Shown piece by piece: positions 54,407 through 63,357 of a stretch of 64,000 nt of DNA; the first letter of the stretch is position 1, and the number at the start of each line of letters is the position of its first letter. The notes beneath the pieces were generated by a model. It was not told the DNA's origin. It worked only from the letters and a program-made list of their open reading frames with translations, and ran no database searches. The DNA lies in the NCBI GenBank assembly GCA_963830565.1, contig CAWHMO010000011.1, positions 75,687 to 139,686 of the forward strand, written 5' to 3'. The position numbers and the translations under genes were made by a program. Source of the DNA: DATFDN01 sp963830565 (GTDB lineage Bacteria; Pseudomonadota; Alphaproteobacteria; Acetobacterales; Acetobacteraceae).

Positions 54407-55324
54407 ATGACCAGCGACATCACCCTCGACCGCCGCGGGATGCTGAAATGCATGACCTGGGCGGGCACGGCAATGGTTTGGACCGTCGCCGGCGGCATCC
54501 CGCGCGCACGCCTGGTCGGCAGCGCCGAGGCGGCGACGAAAGGCTTCAGCTTCGTGCAGATCAGTGACAGCCACCTGGGCTTCAACAAGCCGGCCAACCC
54601 GCACACGACGGACACGCTCCAGCAGGCCTTGTCGCAGGTGCAGGTCTTGCCGGATCGCCCGGCCTTTCTGATTCACACCGGCGACATCTCGCATCTGTCG
54701 AAGCCAGCGCAGTTCGACACCTGCCAGCAGCTCATGGGCGCAACCCGGCTCACCGCCTACACCGTGCCCGGCGAGCACGACATCCTGGAGGAGGACGGCA
54801 AGAGCTACCTCAACCGCTTCGGCAAGGGCGCCCAGGGCGACGGCTGGTACAGCTTCGACGCCGAGGGCGTGCACTTCATCGGCCTGGTGAACGTGGTGAA
54901 CCTGCAAGGCAACGGCCTCGGCAATCTGGGCTCCGAGCAGCTTGAGTGGCTGGAGGATGATGTCGCCCATCTGTCGGCCAGCACGCCGATCGTGGTGATG
55001 GCGCATGTGCCGCTGTGGACGGTCTATGAGCCGTGGGGCTGGGGCACCGCCGATGGCGCGCAGGCGCTAGGCTACCTCAAGCGGTTCGGCTCCGTCACCG
55101 TGCTGAACGGGCACATCCACCAGGTGATGCAAAAGATCGAGGGCCATGTGGCGTTCCACACCGCCCGCTCCACCGCCTTCCCGCAGCCCGCGCCGGGCAC
55201 GGCGAAGGGCCCTGGACCGATGGCCGTGCCCGCCGGGGAGCTTGGCCAGCATCTCGGCATCGCGCGCGTGAGCCTCGTTTCGACCACGACGCCGCTCGCC
55301 ATCGTGGATACGCCGCTGATCTAG
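54407..55324 (+). CDS. Tat-exported metallophosphoesterase
   Basis: 305-residue calcineurin-like phosphoesterase of the periplasm. Twin-arginine signal DRRGMLKCMTWAGTAMVWTV. Metal motifs: QISDSHLG (Asp, His), HTGDISH, VPGEHD in place of the common GNHD, MAHVPL and NGHIHQ. All main ligands except the altered Asn-to-Glu position are present. Start ATG 54407 follows CGGAGAGTTTC. The cupredoxin gene follows 10 bp later, so the two are one unit, probably under ECF control. Substrate unknown. Confidence 0.88.
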   Translation: MTSDITLDRRGMLKCMTWAGTAMVWTVAGGIPRARLVGSAEAATKGFSFVQISDSHLGFNKPANPHTTDTLQQALSQVQVLPDRPAFLIHTGDISHLSKPAQFDTCQQLMGATRLTAYTVPGEHDILEEDGKSYLNRFGKGAQGDGWYSFDAEGVHFIGLVNVVNLQGNGLGNLGSEQLEWLEDDVAHLSASTPIVVMAHVPLWTVYEPWGWGTADGAQALGYLKRFGSVTVLNGHIHQVMQKIEGHVAFHTARSTAFPQPAPGTAKGPGPMAVPAGELGQHLGIARVSLVSTTTPLAIVDTPLI

Positions 55325-55334
55325 GAGACCGCTC

Positions 55335-55700
55335 ATGACCGAGATGATGAGCCTGGCCGATCACGGCCGGCGCGTCTTGCTGCGCCGCTTCGCCGCCGCC
55401 GCTATCGCGGCCCTCGTTCCCGCCGCTCGTGCGACGCGCGCCGGCGCCGCCGAACCGATGGTGCGGATCGACAACTTCACCTTCTCGCCCACGCCGCTGA
55501 CGATAGCGCGGGGCGTCACGGTGACCTGGATGAACGAGGACGACATACCGCATAGCATCTACTGCCAGTCGCTGAACCTGCGCTCGCATCCGATGGACAC
55601 GAAGGAGAGCTTCGCGCATCGCTTCGATCGGCCCGGCACGTTCGATTATGTCTGCGGCATCCACCCCCACATGCGCGGGCGGGTCATCGTCCAGGGCTGA
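55335..55700 (+). CDS. Exported cupredoxin-fold copper protein
   Basis: 121 residues. Twin-Arg or Sec leader (HGRRVLLRRFAAAAIAALVPAARA), then a small blue-copper fold: VRIDNFTFSPTPLTIARGVTV, the ligand His in DDIPHSIY, and Cys, His, Met in VCGIHPHM. Sized like plastocyanin/pseudoazurin-type electron carriers. Co-transcribed with the metallophosphoesterase; alphaproteobacterial ECF loci often show this pair. Electron partner not identified. Confidence 0.9.
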   Translation: MTEMMSLADHGRRVLLRRFAAAAIAALVPAARATRAGAAEPMVRIDNFTFSPTPLTIARGVTVTWMNEDDIPHSIYCQSLNLRSHPMDTKESFAHRFDRPGTFDYVCGIHPHMRGRVIVQG

Positions 55701-55736
55701 CCCGCGGACATTCCCGCCCGGCGCGTAGGCCGCATC

Positions 55737-56360
55737 TCAGCGGTCATCGACAGGCAAGGTGGCCCGCGCGGCAGGCCGGGCATCGAAGCCCGCCTGCCAA
55801 GCCGCAAGGCGCGCGTGCCCGTCGCGCCAGGCGAGCTCGCCGAAGCGGAAATCGAGGTAGCCGAGCGCCACCCCGATCGCGATGTGGCCGATGCTGAAGG
55901 GCACGGCGTTCAGCGCCTCGACCTCGTGCTCCAGCGCCCCGACGCAGGCAATCAGCTTGGCCCGCCACAGCGCGATGTGTGGCTCCGATCGCAACTCGGC
56001 CGGCCGGAGCCGCTCGCCGATCCAGGCCAGCGCCACATCCAGCATCCCGTCGCCCAGCGCCAGCCGGCGCAGCGCAGCGAACCGCTCCGCCCCGTGCGGA
56101 AACAGCTGCCCGCCGGCGAGCGTATCCAGGTATTCGCAGATGACCGGCGAATCATACAGCACGCCGCCGTCCGCCAGTTCCAGGGTGGGAATCTTGCCGA
56201 GCGGGTTGCGCTCCATCAGCGCAAGGTGCGGCTCGGTGCCGCCGACCACGGTGCGGACCGTGCGCAGCCGCTCCGCCAGCCCCAGCTCGTGCGCCGCGAT
56301 CATCACCTTGCGCACATAGGGCGAGCGCGGTGACCAGTGCAGCGTCATCGTCTCGATCAT
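55737..56360 (-). CDS. Glutathione S-transferase family protein
   Basis: 207 residues. Thioredoxin-like N-terminal domain: LHWSPRSPYVRKVMIAAHELGL, NPLGKIPTLEL, and the cis-Pro and Glu-Ser of DSPVICEYLD; helical C-terminal domain with GHIAIGVALGYLDFRFG. The active-site Ser of SPYVRK fits this class. ATG 56360 after GAGGAATCC; ATG 56348 is an alternative. Convergent to the cupredoxin gene. Confidence 0.92.
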   Translation of the reverse strand: MIETMTLHWSPRSPYVRKVMIAAHELGLAERLRTVRTVVGGTEPHLALMERNPLGKIPTLELADGGVLYDSPVICEYLDTLAGGQLFPHGAERFAALRRLALGDGMLDVALAWIGERLRPAELRSEPHIALWRAKLIACVGALEHEVEALNAVPFSIGHIAIGVALGYLDFRFGELAWRDGHARLAAWQAGFDARPAARATLPVDDR

Positions 56361-56525
56361 GGATTCCTCGGGATGTGTGCCTCGGGTCAACTATGCTCTT
56401 CGGAGCACGCCAGGGATCACGCCTGCGTGCTGACGGGGGAGCTGCCGGGGTGCAGGGTGGCGCTGCGCCGGCAGCGCACGCTGCGGCTGGTCCTCCCTAT
56501 CGGTGAACGATGAGTGGCTGAAACC

Positions 56526-56634
56526 GTCATCGCGAGGCGCGCAGCGCCGTGGCGATCCAGGCCCGCCGCACCGTATCGCCCATCTGGGTCGCCCGCCTGG
56601 ATCGCCACGCCGCCAAGAGGCGGCTCGCGATGAC
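56526..56634. repeat. Intergenic inverted-repeat element
   Basis: 109-bp element in a 353-bp gene-free gap. Outer arms GTCATCGCGAG (56526-56536) and CTCGCGATGAC (56624-56634), and inner arms GGCGATCCAGG (56551-56561) and CCTGGATCGCC (56596-56606), each a perfect complement. This resembles the alphaproteobacterial intergenic repeat whose ends read CGTCATTGCGAG...CTCGCAATGACG with CAATCCAGG/CCTGGATTG inside. Frames through it are not proteins. The remainder of 56361-56713 shows nothing else. Confidence 0.75.
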
Positions 56635-56713
56635 AGCCTCGGCGATGCGTTTCACCGTTCAATGATTCCGGGTATCAGACTAGGCCCGGCAGCACCGATA
56701 CGGGAGTACAACA

Positions 56714-57424
56714 GTGATGGACGACAACGTCGATCCGGCAAAGCCCCTGGTGTTCAACGCGGCGGAGATCGGAGCGCTGGCGCATCTGTATCGCGGCGAG
56801 CTGTACCGCAGCACCGTCTGGCGGACCCGCCTCGATGCCACGACCAACTGGGCTGTCGTCACCACCGGCCTTGCCTTGTCGCTCACGTTCAGCAGCGCGA
56901 CCGCCTCGCCGCTGCCGCTTGTCGTGGTGGGCCTGATGGTCGCGGTGTTCCTCTACATCGAGGCACGGCGCTACCGTTTCTTCGATTTCTGGCGCGTTCG
57001 GGCCCATATCCTGGAGACGCAATTCTTCGGGCCCATCCTGCTCGGGCAGGGTATTCAGGTCGGCAACGGCTGGAACGAGGTGCTCCATCAGGATTACCGC
57101 AGGCCGCGTCTGCACATCACGCTGCTGGACGCGCTGGGGCGTCGCCTGCGCAAGAACTACTGCTGGATCTTCGCCATCCAGCTCACCGCCTATCTTGGCA
57201 AGCTGAGCATCCATCCGATTCCGGTCAACTCGCTCGGGGAGTTCTGGAGCCGGGCGGCGATCGGCCCGGTCCCAGGCGGGCTTGTGCTGCTGGCCGGGCT
57301 GGCCTTCCATGGCGGCTGGCTGACGGTGGCGTGCCTGACGATGCGGAGCGGACGAGGCAAGGGGCTTCCCAGGACCCTTCCCACCAAGGACCGCGTCCTG
57401 GAACTCGCTCGCGAAACAGCGTGA
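56714..57424 (+). CDS. DUF2270-like membrane protein
   Basis: 236 residues. Start GTG 56714 or ATG 56717, GGGAG 7 or 10 nt upstream. N-terminal soluble part (FNAAEIGALAHLYRGELYRSTVWRTRLDATTNWAV), then membrane helices around residues 50-85 (LALSLTF; LPLVVVGLMVAVFLYIEA), a conserved-looking RRYRFFDFWRVRAHILE, and a C-terminal membrane region (LVLLAGLAFHGGWLTVACLTM). The family pattern DUF2270 fits; function unknown. Confidence 0.78.
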   Translation: MMDDNVDPAKPLVFNAAEIGALAHLYRGELYRSTVWRTRLDATTNWAVVTTGLALSLTFSSATASPLPLVVVGLMVAVFLYIEARRYRFFDFWRVRAHILETQFFGPILLGQGIQVGNGWNEVLHQDYRRPRLHITLLDALGRRLRKNYCWIFAIQLTAYLGKLSIHPIPVNSLGEFWSRAAIGPVPGGLVLLAGLAFHGGWLTVACLTMRSGRGKGLPRTLPTKDRVLELARETA

Positions 57425-57436
57425 ACGGGAGGGAGC

Positions 57437-58114
57437 ATGGCGATCGACAAGCGCGTCGCCTCGGCCGCCGAGGCGCTGGCGGACGTGGCGGACGGTGCCT
57501 CGGTGATGATCTCGGGCTTCGGCGGCGCCGGTTTCCCCAACATTCTGATCCGCGCGCTGCGCGAAGCGGGGCCGCGCGAGCTGACCTTGATCGTGAACTC
57601 GGCCACGCATCGCTATTCGCTGACCCATGAACTCATCGAGGCCGGCCAGGTGCGCCGTGTGGTCTGCACCGCAGCGCGCGGGCGCGAGGCCGCGCTGTCG
57701 CCATTCGAGAGATTGCTGAAGGAAGGGCGGATCGAGCTGGAATGCGTGCCGCAGGGCACGTTCAGCGAACGCATCCGCGCCGGCGGCGCCGGCATCCCCG
57801 CGTTCTACACGCCGGTCAGCATCGGCACACCGCTCGGCGCCGGCAAGGAAACCCGCGAGTTCGACGGCCGCGCGCATGTGCTGGAGCACGCCATTCGCGC
57901 CGATGTCGCGCTGATCCGCGCCGACCGCGCGGACCGCTACGGCAATCTCGCGTTCCGCTACGCGCAGGCGAATTTCAGCCCGGCGATGGCGACCGCCGCA
58001 CGCATCACGATCGCCGAGGTGCGCGCGTTCGAGGATCCGCCCCTGCCGCATACCGAGATCCAGCTCTCCGGCGCCTTCGTGCGCCGCGTGATCGCCGTGG
58101 GGGACGCGCGATGA
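57437..58114 (+). CDS. CoA-transferase subunit A
   Basis: 225 residues, family I CoA-transferase alpha subunit, as in 3-oxoadipate or acetoacetate CoA-transferases. GASVMISGFGGAGFPNILIRALREAG and the CoA-side ending segment ADVALIRADRADRYGNLAFRYAQANFSP are typical. Start ATG 57437 after GGGAGGGAGC. The stop overlaps the B subunit ATG (ATGA). With the following hydrolase-like gene this looks like a beta-ketoadipate-like acid pathway. Confidence 0.93.
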   Translation: MAIDKRVASAAEALADVADGASVMISGFGGAGFPNILIRALREAGPRELTLIVNSATHRYSLTHELIEAGQVRRVVCTAARGREAALSPFERLLKEGRIELECVPQGTFSERIRAGGAGIPAFYTPVSIGTPLGAGKETREFDGRAHVLEHAIRADVALIRADRADRYGNLAFRYAQANFSPAMATAARITIAEVRAFEDPPLPHTEIQLSGAFVRRVIAVGDAR

Positions 58115-58794
58115 CGAAACTCACCCGCAACCAGATGGCGTGGCGCGCGGCGCAGGACATCGAGGATGGCTGGATCGTCAATCTCGGCATCGGCATCCCC
58201 GTGCTCGCGGCCGACTACGTCCGTCCCGAACGCGACGTGTTCATCCAGTCTGAGAACGGCATCATCGGCTGCGGCCCGGTCGCGCCGGCGGACCGCGCCG
58301 ATCCCGACCTAGTCGATGCCGGCAGCCGTCGCATCACGCTACGTCCTGGTGCCGCGATCGTCGATTCCGCCGGCTCGTTCGCGATGATCCGAGGCGGGCA
58401 CATCGATGTCACCATCCTCGGCTGCTTCGAGGTCGCTTCCAACGGCGACATGGCGAATTGGGACTCAGGCGTGCCCGACAAGGGCCCACTAGTCGGCGGC
58501 GCCATGGATCTCGCGTCCTGCGCGCGTGCCGTCTGGGTGCTGATGGAACACACGACTCGCACCGGCGCGCCGCGCCTGCTGCAATCCTGCCGGCTGCCGC
58601 TGACCGCCGTGCGTTGCGTGACGCGCGTGTTCACCGATCTTGCCGTGATCGACGTGACCGAGGCCGGGTTCCTGGTGCGCGAGATCGTTGCCGGCCTATC
58701 GCGGGCGGACCTGGCCGCCCGGACCGAAGCGCCGCTGTCCTTCGCGCCCGATTGCCGCACGCTGAACGCGCCCGCATTGCAAGGAGCCGGCTGA
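58111..58794 (+). CDS. CoA-transferase subunit B
   Basis: 227 residues. The catalytic Glu is in FIQSENGIIGCG; NLGIGIPVLAADYV and IRGGHIDVTILGCFEVASNGD are typical of subunit B. ATG 58111 overlaps the A subunit stop. The stop is shared with the next ATG (TGATG). Substrate unknown; 3-oxoadipate is suggested by the neighbouring enol-lactonase-like protein. Confidence 0.93.
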   Translation: MTKLTRNQMAWRAAQDIEDGWIVNLGIGIPVLAADYVRPERDVFIQSENGIIGCGPVAPADRADPDLVDAGSRRITLRPGAAIVDSAGSFAMIRGGHIDVTILGCFEVASNGDMANWDSGVPDKGPLVGGAMDLASCARAVWVLMEHTTRTGAPRLLQSCRLPLTAVRCVTRVFTDLAVIDVTEAGFLVREIVAGLSRADLAARTEAPLSFAPDCRTLNAPALQGAG

Positions 58795-59585
58795 TGGAGT
58801 GGATCGAGGTCAACGGCACCAGCCTGCGCTACGACGCCGCCGGCGAGGGGCCTAGCACCCTGGTGCTGGTCCACGAGATGGGTGGCACCTTGGAGAGCTG
58901 GGACCAGACCCTGCCGGCGCTGGCGCAAGGGCGCAGCGTGCTGCGCTACGACACGCGCGGGGCCGGCCAATCGGAGAAGATTCGCGGCGCGGTGACGTTC
59001 GATGTCATGGCCGCGGATCTGATCGCGCTGCTCGACGCGCTCCGGATCACCACCAAGGTGGCGCTGACCGGCTGCGCGGTCGGCGGCGGGATCGTGCTGC
59101 ACACGGCGGCTCGCTACCCCGATCGCGTCGCCGCGCTCGTTGCCATGGGTCCGGCAACGGGCGTCGCCGCCGAGCGGCGCGCGGCCACCATCACGCGCGC
59201 CGAGGCGATCGAGCGCCTCGGTGCGGCCGGCGTCATCGAGGAAAGCTTCGCCGGTTCCTATCCGCCGGAAGTGCGCCACGACGCCGAGCAGTATCGCCGC
59301 TTCCGCGCCCGCTGGCTCGCCAACGACCCGGAGAGCTACGGTGCGATCTACCGGATGCTGGTCGAGGCGCGGGTCACGGAGGAGTTGGCGGGCGTCGCCT
59401 GCCCTGCCCTGCTTCTGGCGGGCACCAAGGATCGCCTGCGCCCGCCCGCACTGGTCGAGCCGCTGGCGCGCGCCATGCCGAACGCGCGCTTCCGGGCGTT
59501 GGAGACCGGGCATTTCATGGCGGTGCAGACTCCGGACATCGTGGCCGAGGCGATCGGCGGCTTCCTCGCCTCGCTTGGGCTGTAG
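58794..59585 (+). CDS. Alpha/beta hydrolase (PcaD-like) without nucleophile Ser
   Basis: 263 residues. Features: LVLVHEMGGTLESWDQTLPAL (oxyanion), RYDTRGAGQSEK, and the nucleophile elbow, which reads LTGCAVGGGIV where relatives have G-x-Ser-x-G-G; the Ser position is Ala, with Cys one residue earlier. The other triad residues remain: Asp in AGTKDRLRPP and His in ETGHFMA. So the protein may be non-catalytic, or use another chemistry. ATG 58794 overlaps the CoA-transferase stop; the three genes form one operon with thiL 10 bp after. Confidence 0.85.
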   Translation: MEWIEVNGTSLRYDAAGEGPSTLVLVHEMGGTLESWDQTLPALAQGRSVLRYDTRGAGQSEKIRGAVTFDVMAADLIALLDALRITTKVALTGCAVGGGIVLHTAARYPDRVAALVAMGPATGVAAERRAATITRAEAIERLGAAGVIEESFAGSYPPEVRHDAEQYRRFRARWLANDPESYGAIYRMLVEARVTEELAGVACPALLLAGTKDRLRPPALVEPLARAMPNARFRALETGHFMAVQTPDIVAEAIGGFLASLGL

Positions 59586-59595
59586 AACCAGCGTC

Positions 59596-60552
59596 GTGCG
59601 GGACCACGCGCTGCCGGCCGAGTTCGCGCTGATCGCTCGCCATTTCCGTCCCCTGGCCGGGCCGGGTGCACTGGCGCTGCAAGATGATGCGGCGGTGATC
59701 AGCCCGCCGCCGGGCCGCGATCTGGTGCTGACCGCCGATGCCATGGTCGGCGGCGTGCATTTCCTGCCCGACGATCCGCCCGACCTGATCGGACGCAAGC
59801 TGCTGCGCGTGAACCTCTCCGATCTCGCCGCCAAGGGAGCGGTCCCGCTCGGGTATCTGATCACCGTCTCCGCTCCGCGCGATACCCCGGACGCCTTCTT
59901 CGCCGGTTTCGCCGCCGGTCTGTCGGCCGACCAGACCGAATTCGGGATCACGCTTCTGGGCGGCGACACCACCTCCACGCCCGGCCCGATCAGCCTGTCG
60001 CTCACCGCCATCGGCCATGTCGCGACAGGCGCGATGGTGCGCCGCGCCGGCGCGCGGCCGGGCGACGGCATCTGGGTCACGGGCACGATCGGCGACGGCG
60101 CGCTCGGGCTGCTGGTCGCGCAAGGCAAGCTCTCCGATTCGACCGGGTATCTGCTCGACCGCTACCGCCTGCCGCGGCCCCGGCTGGGGTTGGCCATCAC
60201 GGGCATTGCCTCAGCGGCGATGGATGTCTCAGACGGCTTGGCGCAGGACCTCGGCCATCTCTGCCGTGCGGGCGGCTTCGCCGCCACCGTGGAAGCGGCG
60301 TGCGTGCCGCTCTCGACGCCTGCGCGGCAAGCGGGCCCGGAGTGGCTGGCGCGCTGCCTCACTGGCGGCGACGACTACGAACTCCTGCTTGCAGTATCGC
60401 CCGCCAAGGAGACGGCGTTGGCCGCCGCCGCGAGCGCCGGGATCGCGGTCACGCGGATCGGAGTCTTCCACGCCGGCCCCCCGGAGGTCACCGTGCGCGG
60501 CCCGGACGGCACGCCCCTCGCGCTCGGCGCCGGCGGGTGGAGCCACTTCTGA
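59596..60552 (+). CDS. thiL: Thiamine-monophosphate kinase
   Basis: 318 residues; phosphorylates thiamine monophosphate to the diphosphate cofactor. DDAAVISPPPGRDLVLTADAMVGGVHFL, LLRVNLSDLAAKGAVPLGYL, GITLLGGDTTSTPGPI and AMDVSDGLAQDLGHL carry the Mg and ATP residues. Start GTG 59596. It supplies the cofactor of transketolase among others. Its stop overlaps the MFS gene ATG (TGATG). Confidence 0.95.
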   Translation: MRDHALPAEFALIARHFRPLAGPGALALQDDAAVISPPPGRDLVLTADAMVGGVHFLPDDPPDLIGRKLLRVNLSDLAAKGAVPLGYLITVSAPRDTPDAFFAGFAAGLSADQTEFGITLLGGDTTSTPGPISLSLTAIGHVATGAMVRRAGARPGDGIWVTGTIGDGALGLLVAQGKLSDSTGYLLDRYRLPRPRLGLAITGIASAAMDVSDGLAQDLGHLCRAGGFAATVEAACVPLSTPARQAGPEWLARCLTGGDDYELLLAVSPAKETALAAAASAGIAVTRIGVFHAGPPEVTVRGPDGTPLALGAGGWSHF

Positions 60553-61733
60553 TGAACCGCAACGTGTGGCTGCTCTTCTGTTGCCAGGCGATGATGAACG
60601 CCGTCATGTCGGGGCAGGTCGTGATGGCCTCGCTGATCGGTGACGCGCTGGCCGCCAACAAGACGCTCATCACATTGCCCGTGGCGATCCAGATGACGGC
60701 GGTGATGGCCGGCTCCATTCCGGCCGGCTTCGTCTTCACTCGACTCGGACGGCGGGCCGGCTTCTGGCTTGGCATCGCGATGGCGCTGCTGGGCAGCCTG
60801 ACCTTCGGGCTCGGCGTCTGGCGGCAGAGCTTTCTGCTCTACTGCCTGGGCGCGGTGCCGGCGGGCATGGGGTTCGGCATATCGCAGCACCTCCGGTTCG
60901 CCGCCGCCGAGGTCGCCGCCCCACACGCCCGCCCGCGCGCCATCGCCCTGGTCATGACCGGCGGCGTACTCGCCGCCATCGTGGGGCCGGAGATCGTCAA
61001 ACGCACCAACATGATGCTGCCCAATCGTCAGTTCCTGGCCACCTATCTCTGCCAGCTCGCGCTGCCGCTGCTCGCCGCCTGTCTGCTCAGCTTCACGGCG
61101 CTGCCGCGCGCCGAGCGGCAGCGCGGGATCCCGGTGCCGGTGGCCAGTATCCTCGCGCGTCCCACCTTCATCACCGCCGCCGTCAGCGCCATGGCTGGGT
61201 ACGGGACCATGAACCTGGTCATGACCTCGACCCCCCTGCAGATGATGCTGTGCGGGTTCGGTGTCGATGCCTCTGCCGACGTCATCCGCGCCCACTCGCT
61301 GGCCATGTATCTGCCTGGATTCCTCACCGGCCGACTGATCCAACGTTTCGGCTCGCATCGGGTGATCGTTGCCGGAGCGGCGCTCATCTCGCTCTGCGTC
61401 GCCGTCAACATCTCCCTGGCGCCGCTGTTCAGCACCTTCACCATGGCCTTGGTGCTGCTCGGCGTCGGGTGGAACTTCATGTTCGTCGGCGGCACGACCT
61501 TGCTGACGACGGCCTATACGCTGGAAGAGCGGGTACGGGTGCAGGTCACCAACGATGTCCTGGTATTCGGCACTACCGCCTGCACCGCCTTCGCCTCCGG
61601 CGCGCTGGAGGCGACAGGCGGCTGGGAGATGCTGAACCTTGCGGTCATGCCGCCGATCATCGTGGCCCTTGCCCTGGTCGCCTGGCACTGGACGACGCGC
61701 GCCCGCTTCGCGCCGGCCCAAAGCCCTGGATAA
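60552..61733 (+). CDS. MFS transporter
   Basis: 393 residues, about 12 membrane helices. N-terminal half contains GFVFTRLGRRAGFW, the loop 2-3 motif of the family, and LGAVPAGMGFGISQHLRFAAAEVA; the second half has LTGRLIQRFGSHRVIVAG. The YcaD/YnfM-like relatives export various small molecules; substrate unknown. ATG 60552 overlaps the thiL stop. Last gene before the tRNA-Cys region. Confidence 0.9.
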   Translation: MNRNVWLLFCCQAMMNAVMSGQVVMASLIGDALAANKTLITLPVAIQMTAVMAGSIPAGFVFTRLGRRAGFWLGIAMALLGSLTFGLGVWRQSFLLYCLGAVPAGMGFGISQHLRFAAAEVAAPHARPRAIALVMTGGVLAAIVGPEIVKRTNMMLPNRQFLATYLCQLALPLLAACLLSFTALPRAERQRGIPVPVASILARPTFITAAVSAMAGYGTMNLVMTSTPLQMMLCGFGVDASADVIRAHSLAMYLPGFLTGRLIQRFGSHRVIVAGAALISLCVAVNISLAPLFSTFTMALVLLGVGWNFMFVGGTTLLTTAYTLEERVRVQVTNDVLVFGTTACTAFASGALEATGGWEMLNLAVMPPIIVALALVAWHWTTRARFAPAQSPG

Positions 61734-61916
61734 TCAGTGTCGCAATGTCGAGGCGTATGGCTGTGACCTGTCCTCCCGGCACTTGGGACACTGGTGGGAC
61801 ACTGAGCCAGTTGAACCCAGCCCAATCTGGATCATCGTGGATAAGTCTGCTAAAAGAGTTCTGAGACCGTAGGCCAGCGGAATTCCTAGAATTCCCTAGC
61901 TTGCAAGCTACCTTCA

Positions 61917-61990
61917 GGTCCGGTGGCAGAGTGGTGATGCAGCGGACTGCAAATCCGCGAATGTGGGTTCAATTCCCGCCCGGACCTCCA
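61917..61990 (+). tRNA. tRNA-Cys (GCA anticodon)
   Basis: Acceptor arms GGTCCGG and CCGGACC, discriminator T as in tRNA-Cys, and CCA encoded at 61988-61990. Anticodon stem GCGGA/TCCGC, loop CTGCAAA gives GCA. T-arm GTGGG-TTCAATT-CCCGC. The gene looks intact. Remnants of mobile and accessory genes lie directly downstream, so the 3' end may be an insertion target, although no second copy of it is seen in the window. Confidence 0.93.
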
Positions 61991-62598
61991 GTAAGCCACT
62001 GACTTCCTGCGGCTTTTTCTAGCTAGCTGCCACCGGCGGCTTCCTCAATTTCGCCCTGGTCGCGGAGCGCACCATCACAACGTCCCATGTCGTCGACCTA
62101 AGAGCCTATCGCGGTAGGGCCTGACGCCAGGCGATGATGCCGCAGGCAAAATGGAGCAGGGCGAGGTCATTCATGGCTTCTTTGGTCCATCGGATCAGAA
62201 TGGAGCGGAAGACGGTGGAACCAGGGGTGTGTGCGCGCAGGAAGCCGGACGGGCCGCGATGCTGGATGTCCCGGCCAGCCATTCTGGCCCGCCGGGCTTC
62301 GGTGAAGCGGTCGAATGCACGTTCGCCATGAAAATTCGACCAGAAGCCGACGCTTCCATTCGACGCCTGCGCGGCCTTGACACTCCGCGTCGCGGCGATG
62401 TCAAGAAAGCCATAGGGCATGCGATCTCTCCCGGTCCGTCAGCAGCAGCCCGAGACCGGCAGCGCAAAAACCGAGAGTCCGCCGTGTCTCGGTTGATTCA
62501 GAGACCTGCAACTGTAGATGCAACCGCGCACGCTGATCATCCGTCGCTTTTGAGAACCTGCCTCTCGCAGGGCGAGAGGGGGGAATGCCCTGCCGCGC
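61991..62598. other. Gene-poor stretch after tRNA-Cys
   Basis: About 600 bp without an intact gene. It holds the transposase end at 62106-62216; the rest gives only frames of random appearance. GAGCCTATCGCGGTAGGGCCTG at 62101-62122 lies at the transposase end and may be an inverted-repeat end of the insertion sequence. Confidence 0.45.
62106..62216 (-). mobile_element. C-terminal remnant of a DDE transposase (IS5-like)
   Basis: About 36 codons reading ILIRWTKEAMNDLALLHFACGIIAW then RQALPR and stop. This pattern of a closing RW.KKAEN.LALLHFAC segment is typical of the C-terminus of IS5-type transposases. The upstream codons in the same frame look unrelated, so most of the gene is missing. Confidence 0.6.
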
Positions 62599-63237
62599 TC
62601 AGACTAGCCTGCTCTGGTCGTCGGCGAGTGCTTTGCGCAGCCGGGCACAGCGAATTCGAGGAAGCTTCGTCTTGTTCAGCGGCACGAGGCCCTGGCCAGC
62701 ATGGATGATGTGGACCGGCGCTGGTTCGGGCTCAAACTCCTTAAGCACGACCTTGAGCTTTCCCTCGGCGACCGCACGCGAGACCCTGGTACCAGCAGCA
62801 CGTGCGTTATCCCTACACCAGCGATCGCGGCATCGATTGCCGCCTCCGCGGTGTTGATGCTGAGGCGGCAGCGTGGACCCACCGGTTGCGACTGACCGCG
62901 GTTCCGGGAGGCGAACCTCCATGGTGCCGGCATTCCCGCAAAGGTCACGCAGGTGAAGCTCGCCTCGCGGCGTGCTGAATTCGCCGGACGCCTCGGTCTC
63001 GGCGTCGCCCACCTGTTCGAGGATGCGCTTGCACGCACTCAGGTAGGTCACGCCCGTCTCGGTCAGCGCCAGCTTCCGGGTCGTGCGCACGAGCAGGCGC
63101 GTCTTCAAATGCGCTTCCAGCTCCGCCACTTCCCGGCAGAGCGTGGGCAGCGGGACGCCAAGCTTGCGGGCGGCGGCGGATAAGCTGCCCGTTTCCGCTG
63201 CCGCGACCAGCATTGACATGGCTTCCCGGCGATCCAT
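62599..63237 (-). pseudogene. LysR-type regulator, decayed
   Basis: Intact winged-helix part from ATG 63237: MDRREAMSMLVAAAETGSLSAAARKLGVPLPTLCREVAELEAHL, linker helix to SGEFSTPRGEL. Then the effector domain is much shortened (about 210 residues in total instead of 300) and pieces lie in different frames, for example INTAEAAIDAAIAGVGITHVLL in another frame and AEGKLKVVLKEFEPEPAPVHIIH later. So internal deletion plus shifts. Divergent from the AhpD-like gene, which it probably once regulated. Confidence 0.78.
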
Positions 63238-63357
63238 GAGTTCTCTCACCGAGCGAGAGGAGGCCTACCAGAAATGCCGGATTATCGGTATAGTCGATAG
63301 GGCTTACCTCTCAACCGCCACGGCCGCACGGGCTTAACGGAGAAGCGGAGAACCGGC

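Noticed and set aside
59586..59595. TPP riboswitch before thiL
   Set aside because: Only 10 bp separate it from the previous gene, with no room for the conserved aptamer; no other THI-box-like pattern was seen.
58215..60128. Minus-strand frame of more than 600 codons opposite the CoA-transferase, hydrolase and thiL genes
   Set aside because: All of it is antisense to clearly identified genes.
62151..62708. Plus-strand frame after tRNA-Cys
   Set aside because: Runs opposite the transposase end and LysR tail; no protein pattern or ribosome site.
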